Translations under genes and position numbers: made by a program | Source: Bordetella parapertussis | GTDB lineage: Bacteria; Pseudomonadota; Gammaproteobacteria; Burkholderiales; Burkholderiaceae_B | Direction of reading: 5' to 3' | Assembly: GCA_945883615.1 (NCBI GenBank) | Contig: CAMCYB010000019.1 | Span: 1 to 32,502, forward strand | Length of the DNA stretch: 32,502 bases | In this document: piece after piece, positions 17,821 through 30,408 of the stretch | How positions within the stretch are numbered: the first letter of the stretch is position 1 | How the letters are laid out: each line of letters begins with the position of its first letter | Notes under the pieces: model-generated | What the model saw: only the letters and a program-made list of their open reading frames with translations | What the model was told of the DNA's origin: nothing | The model's database searches: none

Positions 17821-18576
17821 ATGTCAGGGTTGAAGCAACGTATTTATCTACTCAAAGCCCAAAGCGGCTCAGCCATGGTTGAGTGTTGCATCGCAATGCT
17901 ACCCATCATCATGTTGGGCAGTTTAATTTTAGAGGTAACTTATTGGCACACAGCCAAACATCGTTTGGCTTTAGCCATGAGCCAAGCTGTTGATTTAGCC
18001 ACCATGCATCACGGCTTTGAGTCGGTTGCCTGGCAATATTTAAAACACAAACGACCTGAATTAAACATTCAAGTACACGATGTTCGAGCTGTTCAAGCTG
18101 AAACAGAGATAAGCGCTATTTTTTCTGAGTTTGCAGACCCCGCACTAAGTAAACAATTTGGGCAACCCACCATTCGTCATGACTTTTTGATCGCTCAGCA
18201 TGAAAAATTTAAATTGCTTGGCTGGTCTGGTGGCCGTGGGCCGGTGTCGGGAAAAACGATACTCGACGCCAATACATTGAACTTTGTGGTTGTTGGCTGG
18301 CACAGACCCTATTTATCGTGGTTAAGCGCTGTGTTGACGCTATGGCAAGGGCATGGTCGCATCGCTATACGCGTCACGCAAAGCGCAATGATGCAAAGTC
18401 ATCGCTTAAAACCTAAAGGAAATAATGATTTAACAACAAGTCGTTTTGAAATAAACCCACACCCCCAACAGTCTACTCAGCCCTACATACCCAAGGCATG
18501 GAAAGGTGCAGTGCCGGTGCAACAAGCGTGTGGGGCGGGTGAGTGTTGTTCAGACGAACCTGCAAGCGCTGAATGA
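17821..18576 (+). CDS. TadE-like pseudopilin/membrane-anchored protein, orphan
   Basis: The 251-residue protein starts with a short basic segment. The motif QSGSAMVE follows at 14-21 and then a hydrophobic helix (about 22-40) ending in E-V-T-Y-W, the pattern of TadE/TadG-type prepilin-like proteins with glutamate at +5-like E21. Such proteins assemble or assist Flp pili, but no tadA, tadB, tadC, rcpA, cpaA or flp gene is in the window. The rest is predicted extracytoplasmic, with two strands-rich segments and a polar tail. Cysteines cluster at both ends: C22 and C23 in the helix, and C237, C242 and C243 in the tail. AGGA sits before the ATG. It diverges from sugE and converges on ftsB. The function is unknown. 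Confidence 0.65.
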   Translation: MSGLKQRIYLLKAQSGSAMVECCIAMLPIIMLGSLILEVTYWHTAKHRLALAMSQAVDLATMHHGFESVAWQYLKHKRPELNIQVHDVRAVQAETEISAIFSEFADPALSKQFGQPTIRHDFLIAQHEKFKLLGWSGGRGPVSGKTILDANTLNFVVVGWHRPYLSWLSAVLTLWQGHGRIAIRVTQSAMMQSHRLKPKGNNDLTTSRFEINPHPQQSTQPYIPKAWKGAVPVQQACGAGECCSDEPASAE

Positions 18577-18601
18577 AAGTAGGCGAGAATTAAAACCAAG
18601 C

Positions 18602-18928
18602 TTATGGGGTTTTAACTCTTTTCGGTTTTGGCGGTACTGTTGCGGGTATCGACTGACCTTCTGGCACAATTTGTACAAACATTTCGTCTTGGTGTGCTAA
18701 GCCCAACTCGCTTCTTGCCCGCTCTTCGGCCGCTTCAGTGCCAGACCGCAAATCTTGCACTTCAGCTGCCATAGCTTGATTTCGAGCTTTTAAACCTTCA
18801 TTTGCTTCACGATGTTCAGCAACATTTAATTCAAGATTCCAAACAGAAAGCCACCCACCCTGACCCAGCCAAAGTGGGTATTGAATCAACGCCACAAGAA
18901 GCACCAAGGCAAGAAACAAAATGCGCAT
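18602..18928 (-). CDS. ftsB: Cell division protein FtsB
   Basis: FtsB is a bitopic inner-membrane protein that joins FtsL and FtsQ in the divisome and helps trigger septal peptidoglycan synthesis. The 108-residue protein has an N-terminal membrane helix (about 3-20, LFLALVLLVALIQYPLWLG). A periplasmic coiled coil (about 33-70) follows, with the family pattern W-x-L-x3-V-A-E-x2-E-A-N-E-x-L-x2-R-N. Then comes RARSELGLAHQDEMFVQIV, the conserved globular end, and a proline/lysine tail. It lies 19 bases after eno, the usual order in betaproteobacteria (eno-ftsB), and ends 25 bases from the convergent TadE-like gene. Confidence 0.93.
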   Translation of the reverse strand: MRILFLALVLLVALIQYPLWLGQGGWLSVWNLELNVAEHREANEGLKARNQAMAAEVQDLRSGTEAAEERARSELGLAHQDEMFVQIVPEGQSIPATVPPKPKRVKTP

Positions 18929-18947
18929 AGTGGGGTTTGATTACCCG

Positions 18948-20234
<1,287 letters not shown>

Positions 20235-20337
20235 TTATTTTCCTTTACTTGATTCAAAAAAACAAAAATTTCTTAAATTTCAATATAAGTTGTTAATGGG
20301 TTGATGTCTTAAACTTTAAACGATTCAGCACAAAAAA

Positions 20338-22898
<2,561 letters not shown>

Positions 22899-24695
22899 TT
22901 ATACAGACACTGGCTCAGTTTTCCCTAAAAGCCAGCCTAATGGGGCTCCTGAGAGATCTGGTGCCAACTTAGAGCGCACCCAGTGGTGATATTGGTTTAG
23001 CCAAGCCAGCTCATGCGGACGTAATGCGTGTAAATCAAGGCAGCGCGTATCAATGGGGCATGCGGTTAGCGTTTCAAATGACAAAAACCGACCAAAAACC
23101 GATTCACCTGCCGCTTGGCAACAAACGAGGTTTTCAATGCGAACGCCCCATTGATTGGGGCGATACAAACCCGGCTCGTTTGACGTGATCATGCCCGTCT
23201 GCATCGCCATTTGAGGGGTAACACCAGCCCGATATGAGATAACTTGCGGGCCTTCATGCACATTTAAAAAATAACCCACACCATGCCCCGTTCCGTGACC
23301 ATACTCTGTCAAGCTAGCCCACAGGGGCGCGCGTGCGATGGCATCAATGAGCGGAGCTGCCACCCCTTCGGGAAAAGTAAGTTGTGACAGTGCAATCATG
23401 CCGCGTAAAACAGCCGTGCAGTCGGCTCGCTGCAAATCACTGAGTTGGCCCACCGGAATCATGCGGGTGATGTCAGTGGTGCCACCTAAGTATTGCGCAC
23501 CTGAGTCAAGCAGCAACAAACCATCACCTTCAATCATGGCATGCGAGTGTTGAGTGGCACGGTAGTGTGGCATGGCGCCATTCGCATTAAAAGCGGCAAT
23601 GGTTGCAAAACTACGCGACACGTAACCGGGTTGCTTTGAACGATACTGAAACAATTTTGTATCAAGCATGAGCTCAGTTAGGGGTTCAATTGCTCGATTT
23701 TCAATCGCTTTTTCAAGCCAAGCAAAAAATTCACATAGCGCCAAACCGTCGTAACGCATTGCGTCACGCACATGGTTTAACTCATGCTCGGTCTTGCGTG
23801 ACTTCATTAATGTGCTGGGGTTGACCGCCATTATGCGTTTTGCTGGGCAAGCGTTAATGAGCGCAACAGTCATTCGCATCGGATCAAATAAAATAGTGTC
23901 GTTGACTGAGAGCTCTGCTAAAGCGTTTTGTGCGGCCTCGTAGGGTAAAACCTCAAAGCCATCTTGATTAAGTTCAGCAAGTAAGGCTGGCCCCACTTTG
24001 TTTACGTCGATAAAAATCTGCGCCGTTTGATCATTGATCAAAACGTGAGCCATGAACACAGGGTTAAAGTCAACGTCTTGACCGCGTAAGTTCAACAACC
24101 AAGCCACGTCATCAAGCGTTGAAATAACATGCCAAGCAGCTTGGTATTGCTGCATTTCGCGACGCACTGCAGCGAGCTTTTGTGAGCGTGATAAACCTGC
24201 GTAGGCTAACTCAAAAGCATACACCGGTGCAGTTGATAAAGCAGGCCGATCAGGCCATATTTCAGTGATGAGATCAAGACCAGAGTCAATACGCACTTGA
24301 CGTGGTGTAAGCAACCCCTCTAGAGCTTGCGAGCCAGACCATGAAAGGGCTCGGCCATCAACCGCAAGCGTGTCACCTGCTTTTAAATCGGCCGCAAGCC
24401 AGTGTGTATGCGCCAGATCGCCGACCGCACCGATTTTCATCAGTTCAAAACCAGAGCCAGCCAAGTCGAGCTCTGCTTGAACCCAATATCGGCTGTCAAC
24501 CCACACCCCAGCAAATTCGGCTGTCACAACAACCGTGCCGACCGAACCAGTAAAACCTGTCAACCAGCGCCTAACTTGCCATGCTTGTGGCAAATATTCA
24601 GATAAATGGGGGTCTGCCGAGGGTATCAGGCAAGCCTGAACCCCCGCAGCCTGCATAGCCTGACGCAGTAAATCAAGCTTTAAGTGCGGAGACAT
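22899..24695 (-). CDS. M24 family aminopeptidase P (Xaa-Pro aminopeptidase, large type)
   Basis: This is a cytosolic metallopeptidase that removes an N-terminal residue preceding proline. The 598-residue form is the larger, eukaryotic-APP1-like type with two creatinase-like N-terminal domains, as opposed to the approximately 440-residue PepP. The pita-bread C-terminal domain has all five metal ligands: D397 in [13 protein letters not shown]408, H471 in HGTGHG, E507 in SNEPGLY and E521 in RIENLV. I chose ATG at 24695, since an in-frame TTG eight codons earlier has no better ribosome site. The start lies inside the 3' end of scoB (23-base overlap), so it is probably translated from the scoAB message. 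A link to CoA transfer is not evident. Confidence 0.93.
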   Translation of the reverse strand: MSPHLKLDLLRQAMQAAGVQACLIPSADPHLSEYLPQAWQVRRWLTGFTGSVGTVVVTAEFAGVWVDSRYWVQAELDLAGSGFELMKIGAVGDLAHTHWLAADLKAGDTLAVDGRALSWSGSQALEGLLTPRQVRIDSGLDLITEIWPDRPALSTAPVYAFELAYAGLSRSQKLAAVRREMQQYQAAWHVISTLDDVAWLLNLRGQDVDFNPVFMAHVLINDQTAQIFIDVNKVGPALLAELNQDGFEVLPYEAAQNALAELSVNDTILFDPMRMTVALINACPAKRIMAVNPSTLMKSRKTEHELNHVRDAMRYDGLALCEFFAWLEKAIENRAIEPLTELMLDTKLFQYRSKQPGYVSRSFATIAAFNANGAMPHYRATQHSHAMIEGDGLLLLDSGAQYLGGTTDITRMIPVGQLSDLQRADCTAVLRGMIALSQLTFPEGVAAPLIDAIARAPLWASLTEYGHGTGHGVGYFLNVHEGPQVISYRAGVTPQMAMQTGMITSNEPGLYRPNQWGVRIENLVCCQAAGESVFGRFLSFETLTACPIDTRCLDLHALRPHELAWLNQYHHWVRSKLAPDLSGAPLGWLLGKTEPVSV

Positions 24696-25329
24696 CAAGC
24701 TTTGCGCCTGTTTTTGCAATCACTTCTTCAACCGTCACCTCAGGCGCCAGTTCGATTAGACGTAGGCCGTTATCACCCACTTCCATAACGGCCAAATCGG
24801 TAATGATCAGATCAACTACGCCAAGACCGGTTAAAGGCAGATTGCATTCAGGCAAGAGCTTAATGTCTTCGCTACCATCTTTTTTACGTGCGACGTGTTC
24901 CATCAAAACAACCACGCGTTTGACACCCGCGACAAGATCCATTGCGCCGCCCATGCCTTTCACCATTTTGCCTGGAATCATCCAGTTGGCGAGGTCACCC
25001 TTTTCAGAGACTTGCATCGCCCCCAAAATAGCTAAGTTAATTTTTCCGGCACGAATCATGCCAAATGAATCAGCTGAGGAAAAGATTGCAGAACCTGGCA
25101 ACGTTGTTATGGTTTGTTTTCCTGCGTTGATTAAGTCGGGATCAATGTCATTTTCTGTCGGAAAAGGGCCAATACCCAGCAAACCATTTTCTGACTGAAG
25201 CCAGACCTCCATGCCAGCGGGAACATGATTCGCCACCATAGTCGGCAAACCAATACCCAAGTTGACATAAAAACCATCTTTTAATTCTAGTGCTGCGCGG
25301 GCAGCCATTTGGTCACGATTCCAAGGCAT
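24673..25329 (-). CDS. scoB: 3-oxoacid CoA-transferase subunit B
   Basis: ScoB is the small catalytic subunit of a class I CoA-transferase (succinyl-CoA:3-ketoacid), which activates acetoacetate or related 3-oxoacids. The 218-residue protein has [10 protein letters not shown] and catalytic E47 in [12 protein letters not shown], the signature of the B subunit, plus [19 protein letters not shown]. It follows scoA by 12 bases with a good GGAG ribosome site. It lies at the 3' side of the A subunit, as usual. In this neighbourhood it fits ketone body or short fatty acid use, with the thiolase, acs and prpE elsewhere in the window. Confidence 0.95.
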   Translation of the reverse strand: MPWNRDQMAARAALELKDGFYVNLGIGLPTMVANHVPAGMEVWLQSENGLLGIGPFPTENDIDPDLINAGKQTITTLPGSAIFSSADSFGMIRAGKINLAILGAMQVSEKGDLANWMIPGKMVKGMGGAMDLVAGVKRVVVLMEHVARKKDGSEDIKLLPECNLPLTGLGVVDLIITDLAVMEVGDNGLRLIELAPEVTVEEVIAKTGAKLDVSALKA

Positions 25330-25341
25330 GAATCAGGCTCC

Positions 25342-26043
25342 TTAAGCGGCAGCGCGAATGGTGCGCTGCTCGATACGTTTTTCGGGGTGGGCATTTAACA
25401 CGATACGGTGCACATAAATACCGGGCAAATGTATTTGTTCAGGGTCAAGAGTGCCATTTTCAACAATCGACTCAACCTCAACCACAGTGACCTTTCCTGC
25501 CATACCCACATTGGGATTAAAGTTACGGGCAGTTTTATTAAATATTAAGTTGCCACTGCGATCTGCCACTTTGGCTTTGATGAGGGAAACTTCAGGAAGT
25601 AGCGCACGTTCCATCACGTACACCACGCCGTCAAATGTTTTGGTCTCTTTACCCTCAGCCACGATTGTGCCAACACCTGTTTTGGTGAAAAAAGCAGGTA
25701 TGCCACTGCCCCCAGCACGCAATCGTTCGGCTAACGTACCTTGGGGTGTAAATTCAAGCTCAAGTTCACCCGCCAAATACTGGCGCTCAAACTCTTTATT
25801 TTCACCCACATACGAGGCAATCATTTTGGTAATTTGACGCGTTTCTAACAACTGGCCTAGACCAAAACCATCAACCCCAGCATTGTTGCTAATACACGTT
25901 AAATTCTTTTTGCCTGAATCGCGTAATGCCGCGATCAACGCTTCAGGTATACCGCATAAACCAAAACCACCGACTGCTATGGTTTGACCGTCTTCTACCA
26001 AGCCATCGAGCGCTTGGGCTGCGCTGCCAAACACTTTATTCAT
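25342..26043 (-). CDS. scoA: 3-oxoacid CoA-transferase subunit A
   Basis: ScoA is the large-side CoA-binding partner of ScoB. The 233-residue protein starts with [20 protein letters not shown], carries the glycine-rich [12 protein letters not shown] signature of CoA-transferase A subunits (about 25-36), and has [12 protein letters not shown] and the closing RTIRAA. Length is standard. AAGGAG precedes the ATG. It leads the minus-strand scoA-scoB-M24 unit and diverges from the ETF-QO gene across 228 bases. Those bases carry tandem repeats and a dyad described separately, so common regulation of the two units is plausible but not shown. Confidence 0.95.
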   Translation of the reverse strand: MNKVFGSAAQALDGLVEDGQTIAVGGFGLCGIPEALIAALRDSGKKNLTCISNNAGVDGFGLGQLLETRQITKMIASYVGENKEFERQYLAGELELEFTPQGTLAERLRAGGSGIPAFFTKTGVGTIVAEGKETKTFDGVVYVMERALLPEVSLIKAKVADRSGNLIFNKTARNFNPNVGMAGKVTVVEVESIVENGTLDPEQIHLPGIYVHRIVLNAHPEKRIEQRTIRAAA

Positions 26044-26098
26044 GCTTTAAACTCCTTGCCATATAGTGGATATCTACGTTAAAAGTTTTCATAAACAG

Positions 26099-26122
26099 TT
26101 TAAGCAAACATTTAAGCAAACT
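26099..26122. repeat. Tandem 12-bp direct repeat upstream of scoA
   Basis: TTTAAGCAAAC(A/T) occurs twice head to tail at 26099-26110 and 26111-26122. It lies 56-79 bases upstream of the scoA ATG, within reach of its promoter. This is compatible with a regulator binding two neighbouring helix faces. Confidence 0.6.
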
Positions 26123-26188
26123 CTAATAATTTAAATAACAAGATAATGATAGACCGTATTTTAAAATTAAAAAGTCTTCTACAAAGAT

Positions 26189-26210
26189 ATACTCACTTAA
26201 CATTGAGTAT
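26189..26210. promoter_or_regulatory. Inverted repeat, possible operator in the scoA/ETF-QO divergent region
   Basis: ATACTCA (26189-26195) and TGAGTAT (26204-26210) are a perfect 7-bp dyad with an 8-base spacer. The left arm overlaps a TATACT -10-like hexamer at 26188-26193. The dyad sits 62 bases before the ETF-QO ATG. No regulator gene adjoins it. Confidence 0.4.
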
Positions 26211-26211
26211 G

Positions 26212-26231
26212 TTTAGGTTTTTTTAGGTTTT
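26212..26231. repeat. Tandem 10-bp direct repeat upstream of the ETF-QO gene
   Basis: TTTAGGTTTT occurs at 26212-26221 and again at 26222-26231. It immediately follows the dyad and precedes the ETF-QO ribosome site. Replication slippage in T-rich DNA is an alternative explanation. Confidence 0.55.
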
Positions 26232-26271
26232 TAATTTTAATTGATTGTATAAATCTGTACGGGGAAAGAGC

Positions 26272-27918
26272 ATGAGTGAACGCGAATCAATGGAATATGA
26301 TGTGGTTATCGTTGGGGGTGGCCCTGCCGGTCTGTCTGCCGCTATTCGCTTAAAACAGCTCGCTCAAACTCGCGGGGTTGAAACAACGGTCTGTGTGCTT
26401 GAAAAAGGCGCAGAAATTGGCGCCCATATTTTATCGGGCGCGGTCATGGATCCGCAGGCATTGACTGAACTCATACCTGATTGGAAAACACTGGGTGCCC
26501 CGCTCAACACCCCCGTCACGCGCGATGAGTTTTTATTTTTAACAAAAACAGGTTCGCGCCAAACACCAGAATGGCTTTTACCTGCTTGCTTTAAAAACCA
26601 TGGCAACTACGTTATTAGTCTTGGGCAAGTCACCCGCTGGCTGGGCGAGCAAGCTGAAGCGCTCGGCGTTGACTTGTTTCCTGGGTTTGCTGCGGCTGAA
26701 ATACTGTATGACGGCCAAGGTGCCGTTTTGGGTGTTGCAACCGGTGACATGGGTGTAGGCCGAGACGGCCAACCCTCTGATCAATTTCAACCCGGCATGG
26801 CTTTAATCGCCAAATACACCCTCTTTGCTGAAGGTGCTCGGGGTCAGTTAGGTCGTCAGCTTATTGAGAAATTTCAACTTGATCAGGGCCGAGACCCTCA
26901 AAGCTATGCCATCGGCATTAAAGAGTTATGGGAAGTCAACCCCAGCCAATCTGAACCGGGCTTAGTGCTACACACTGCCGGCTGGCCACTTGATAGCGAT
27001 ACCTATGGTGGGTCATTTTTATACCACATGCAAAAAAACCAAGTAGCGGTAGGTTTAGTGGTGGGCCTTGATTATGGCAACCCATGGCTATCACCATTTG
27101 AAGAGTTTCAACGTTACAAAACCCATCCGCGTATCGCCCCCATTTTTAATGGTGCGAAACGTATCAGTTACGGTGCACGGGCTTTAACAGCAGGTGGCCT
27201 TCTGTCACTACCCAAACTGACTTTTAAAGGCGGTGCTTTAATTGGCTGTGATGCAGGCTTTTTAAATGCATCACGCATTAAAGGTAGTCATGCTGCCATA
27301 AAAACAGGCATGTTGGCTGCTGAAGCCGCTTTTGAAGCGATTCAGGCTAACCGTCAACAAGACGAACTAACCGCTTTCACGACCCGTTTTGAACAGTCTT
27401 GGCTAAATGAAGAGCTCAACAAGTCACGCAATTTTAAACAATGGTTTAAAAAAGGGCGTACCGTAGGCACGTTGATGACGGGCGTTGAACAATGGCTTTT
27501 GCGCGGCAATATACCTTGGACCATTCACCGTCAACAGCCTGATCATGCCACGCTTAAACCCGCTGATCAATGCCTCAAGATTGAATACCCAAAACCCGAT
27601 GGCGTGTTAACTTTTGACCGCTTGAGCTCAGTGTTTATTTCAAACACGAATCATGCAGAAAACCAACCTATTCATTTGACGCTAAAAGACGCCTCTGTGC
27701 CGGTAGGCATTAACCTAAAAATGTATGCCGGTCCCGAGCAACGCTATTGCCCAGCAGGGGTTTATGAATACGTTCAAAATGCAGCGGGTCAAGATGCCTT
27801 ACAGATCAATGCACAAAATTGCGTGCACTGTAAGACCTGTGACATTAAAGACCCCACCCAAAACATCGTTTGGGTGGCTCCACAAGGTGGAGAAGGTCCT
27901 GTTTATAGCGGTATGTAA
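26272..27918 (+). CDS. Electron transfer flavoprotein-ubiquinone oxidoreductase (ETF-QO)
   Basis: ETF-QO is a peripheral inner-membrane iron-sulfur flavoprotein that passes electrons from reduced ETF (from acyl-CoA dehydrogenases) to ubiquinone. The 548-residue protein has an FAD dinucleotide site VVIVGGGPAG (11-20), GAHILSGAVMDP, the mid-region with GGLLSLPKLTFKGG and IKGSHAAIKTGMLAAE, and a C-terminal [4Fe-4S] domain with C493 and the C517, C520, C523 triplet (CVHCKTC). I chose ATG at 26272, with GGGGAAAGAG upstream and a start similar to the family. The in-frame TTG at 26245 lacks support. etfA and etfB are not in the window. It ends six bases from the convergent acs stop with no clear terminator. 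Confidence 0.95.
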   Translation: MSERESMEYDVVIVGGGPAGLSAAIRLKQLAQTRGVETTVCVLEKGAEIGAHILSGAVMDPQALTELIPDWKTLGAPLNTPVTRDEFLFLTKTGSRQTPEWLLPACFKNHGNYVISLGQVTRWLGEQAEALGVDLFPGFAAAEILYDGQGAVLGVATGDMGVGRDGQPSDQFQPGMALIAKYTLFAEGARGQLGRQLIEKFQLDQGRDPQSYAIGIKELWEVNPSQSEPGLVLHTAGWPLDSDTYGGSFLYHMQKNQVAVGLVVGLDYGNPWLSPFEEFQRYKTHPRIAPIFNGAKRISYGARALTAGGLLSLPKLTFKGGALIGCDAGFLNASRIKGSHAAIKTGMLAAEAAFEAIQANRQQDELTAFTTRFEQSWLNEELNKSRNFKQWFKKGRTVGTLMTGVEQWLLRGNIPWTIHRQQPDHATLKPADQCLKIEYPKPDGVLTFDRLSSVFISNTNHAENQPIHLTLKDASVPVGINLKMYAGPEQRYCPAGVYEYVQNAAGQDALQINAQNCVHCKTCDIKDPTQNIVWVAPQGGEGPVYSGM

Positions 27919-27924
27919 CCCTTT

Positions 27925-29904
27925 TTAAACGGGCTTGGTCAGTTGCTCAAGAATTTGTGGGTTTTCAAGGGTTGAAATGTCTTGAGTGACCTCTTCCCCC
28001 TTGGCTACCACACGCAACAAGCGTCGCATAATTTTGCCCGAGCGTGTTTTGGGTAAATTGTCGCCAAAACGAATTTCTTTAGGCTTGGCAATAGGACCGA
28101 TTTCTTTCGCAACCCAATCACGCAGTTGTTTTGCAATGGCAACCGCCTCTTCACCCTCAGGGCGGCTGCGCTTGAGTACAACAAACGCAACCACAACTTC
28201 ACCGGTTGTCGGGTCTGGGCGACCGACGACGGCAGCTTCAGCGACCATTTCATGGGCAACTAAGGCTGATTCCACTTCCATGGTACCCAAACGATGGCCA
28301 GACACGTTCAAGACGTCGTCGATACGACCCATGATCCAGAAGCAATTGTCAGCGTCGCATTGGGCACCGTCACCCGCTAAATAGTAGCCACGTAACTCTT
28401 CCGGAAAGTAGCTCTTTTTAAATCGCTCTGGATCACCCCAGATGTTGCGAATCATTGAAGGCCAAGGGCGTTTAATCACCAAAAAGCCACCGTGGCCGGG
28501 TTCAACATCACCACCCGTTTCGTCAACAATAGCTGCCGCAACACCTGGCAACCGAGTTGTGCATGAACCAGGCTTCAAAGGCGTCACACCGGGCATAGGC
28601 GCCAACATATGACCACCTGTTTCAGTTTGCCACCATGTGTCAACAATCGGGCAACGCTCACCACCAATATGCTTGTAATACCACATCCAGGCTTCGGGGT
28701 TAATCGGTTCACCAACAGAACCCAACAGACGTAGGCTCGACAAATCGAATGATTTGGGATGATGCGCATCATTGGCTTCAGATGCTTTGATCAACGAGCG
28801 TATGGCGGTTGGAGCCGTATAAAAAATGGTGACTTTGTGCTTTTGAATCATGTTCCAGAAACGCCCTGCATCAGGGTAGGTTGGCACACCTTCAAAAACA
28901 ACTTGTGTCACACCTGCCGCCAAAGGGCCATAAGCAATGTATGTGTGGCCGGTTACCCAACCCACGTCAGCGGTACACCAAAAAATGTCGTCGGGCTTGA
29001 CGTCAAATGTCCATTCCATGGTCATTTTTGCCCACAACAAATAACCTGCTGAACTATGTTGAACACCTTTTGGTTTACCGGTTGAACCCGACGTATACAA
29101 AATAAAGAGTGGGTGTTCGGCATTCACTGCGACCGCATCGCAAACTTTGGGTTGATTAGCCTCAAGCTCATGCATCCAATGGTCGATTTTAGGATTCCAT
29201 GCGACTTTGCCACCAGAGCGTTTATAAACAATACAGTGCTTGACTGCTTCACAACCACCCATCGAGAGGGCTTCGTCAACAGCAGGTTTGAGTGCAATGG
29301 CTTTACCACCACGCATTTGCTCGTCAGCCGTAATGACTAGGCTTGCACCCACATCAACTATGCGCTCATGCAGACTTTTCGCTGAAAAACCACCGAATAC
29401 CACTGAATGAATAATACCTAATCGTGCGCAGGCATGCATGGCAATGACGGCTTCGATTGACATCGGTAAGTAAATGATGGCGCGATCGCCTAGCTTGTAA
29501 CCCAATGACTTTAAGCCATTGGCAAACTGACAGACTCGTTCATACAACTGATGGTAGGTCACTTTAGTCACATCGCCGCCATCAGCTTCAAAAATAATGG
29601 CTAATTTTTCACCTAAGCCACGTTCAATATTTGACTCTAGACAATTCGCTGACACATTTAACTCACCATCAGCAAACCATTTGTAAAACGGTGCATTTGA
29701 CTCATCAAGTACTTGGGTAAAGCGTTTTTTCCAGTGCAGATGGTCATTAGCCATACGAGACCAAAAACCATTGGCGTCGCGGTCAGCCTCATCAAGCAAA
29801 GCTTGGTATGCTTGCTGCCCTGACACGTTAGCTTGTTTTACAAACGATTCAGGCGGTGAAAAAACGCGCGTTTCGACCAACGTCGATTCAATTGAGTTAC
29901 TCAT
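27925..29904 (-). CDS. acs: Acetyl-CoA synthetase
   Basis: Acs activates acetate with ATP to acetyl-AMP and then acetyl-CoA, the high-affinity acetate-scavenging route. The 659-residue protein is an adenylate-forming enzyme. It has an N-terminal segment ([19 protein letters not shown]), the phosphate loop [14 protein letters not shown] at 270-283, and [11 protein letters not shown], whose second tryptophan is the acetate-pocket residue. Hinge, C-terminal domain and K624 in [11 protein letters not shown] follow; this lysine is the target of regulatory acetylation in homologues. GGAG precedes the ATG. A probable terminator just upstream separates it from the prpE unit. Confidence 0.97.
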   Translation of the reverse strand: MSNSIESTLVETRVFSPPESFVKQANVSGQQAYQALLDEADRDANGFWSRMANDHLHWKKRFTQVLDESNAPFYKWFADGELNVSANCLESNIERGLGEKLAIIFEADGGDVTKVTYHQLYERVCQFANGLKSLGYKLGDRAIIYLPMSIEAVIAMHACARLGIIHSVVFGGFSAKSLHERIVDVGASLVITADEQMRGGKAIALKPAVDEALSMGGCEAVKHCIVYKRSGGKVAWNPKIDHWMHELEANQPKVCDAVAVNAEHPLFILYTSGSTGKPKGVQHSSAGYLLWAKMTMEWTFDVKPDDIFWCTADVGWVTGHTYIAYGPLAAGVTQVVFEGVPTYPDAGRFWNMIQKHKVTIFYTAPTAIRSLIKASEANDAHHPKSFDLSSLRLLGSVGEPINPEAWMWYYKHIGGERCPIVDTWWQTETGGHMLAPMPGVTPLKPGSCTTRLPGVAAAIVDETGGDVEPGHGGFLVIKRPWPSMIRNIWGDPERFKKSYFPEELRGYYLAGDGAQCDADNCFWIMGRIDDVLNVSGHRLGTMEVESALVAHEMVAEAAVVGRPDPTTGEVVVAFVVLKRSRPEGEEAVAIAKQLRDWVAKEIGPIAKPKEIRFGDNLPKTRSGKIMRRLLRVVAKGEEVTQDISTLENPQILEQLTKPV

Positions 29905-29945
29905 TGTGGTTTGTCTCCTGTAGGGGTTGTTGTTTTATTAAATTG

Positions 29946-29990
29946 AAAAAATAGGCAGTAATTAACGCGACTTTGCATGTCATAACTGCC
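29946..29990 (-). terminator. Probable terminator between the GlcG-like gene and acs
   Basis: On the minus strand GGCAGT (29990-29985) pairs with ACTGCC (29959-29954), with two further pairs past one mismatch and a long loop. This is followed by TATTTTTT (complement of 29946-29951 and flank). It sits just after the stop of the GlcG-like gene. Confidence 0.5.
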
Positions 29991-29997
29991 CCACTAA

Positions 29998-30408
29998 TTA
30001 ATTTATGCCCAGTGCTGCAATACCTGCTGAGGCAATTTGAGCGTCTTCGGTAGACTTTACGCCCGACACACCCACTGCACCGACCACCTGACCATCAACC
30101 ACAATAGGTAAACCACCCTCAAGCATGCCTTGAATGGTGGGCACGCTTAAAAATGATGTACGACCATTGTTGATGACATCTTCATAGCCTTTGCTTTCAC
30201 GACGACCCAAGGCAGAGGTGTGGGCTTTAGCAGGCGCAATATGGGCTGAAACGGGCGGGGCACCGTCTAACCTGAGCAGACCCAGCATATGACCACCATC
30301 GTCACAAACAGCTATCGTGACGGCCCATTTATTATCGTTGGCGCATTGTTTAGCCGCAGCCAAAATTAAACTGACATCACTGTCAGAAAGGATAGATTTT
30401 GTTTTCAT
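29998..30408 (-). CDS. GlcG/HbpS family (DUF336) protein
   Basis: This is a 136-residue member of the GlcG/HbpS-like fold family. Some members bind heme (HbpS), and others lie in glycolate or cobalamin-related operons with unknown roles. Visible motifs are the N-terminal helix LILAAAKQCANDNKWAVTIAV, the DDGGHMLGLLRLDGAP strand-turn, and APAKAHTSALGRRES. The glycine-rich VPTIQGMLEGGLPIVVDGQVVGAVGVSG, the most conserved part of the family, is also present. No signal peptide is seen, so it is cytosolic. Its ATG overlaps the prpE stop by four bases (ATGA), so it is coupled to prpE and is expected to work with or after it. The role is unknown. Confidence 0.88.
   Translation of the reverse strand: MKTKSILSDSDVSLILAAAKQCANDNKWAVTIAVCDDGGHMLGLLRLDGAPPVSAHIAPAKAHTSALGRRESKGYEDVINNGRTSFLSVPTIQGMLEGGLPIVVDGQVVGAVGVSGVKSTEDAQIASAGIAALGIN

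Noticed and set aside
27918..27960. Terminator between convergent ETF-QO and acs
   Set aside because: Only a 3-bp GC pairing with A/T flank is visible in and around the 6-base gap.
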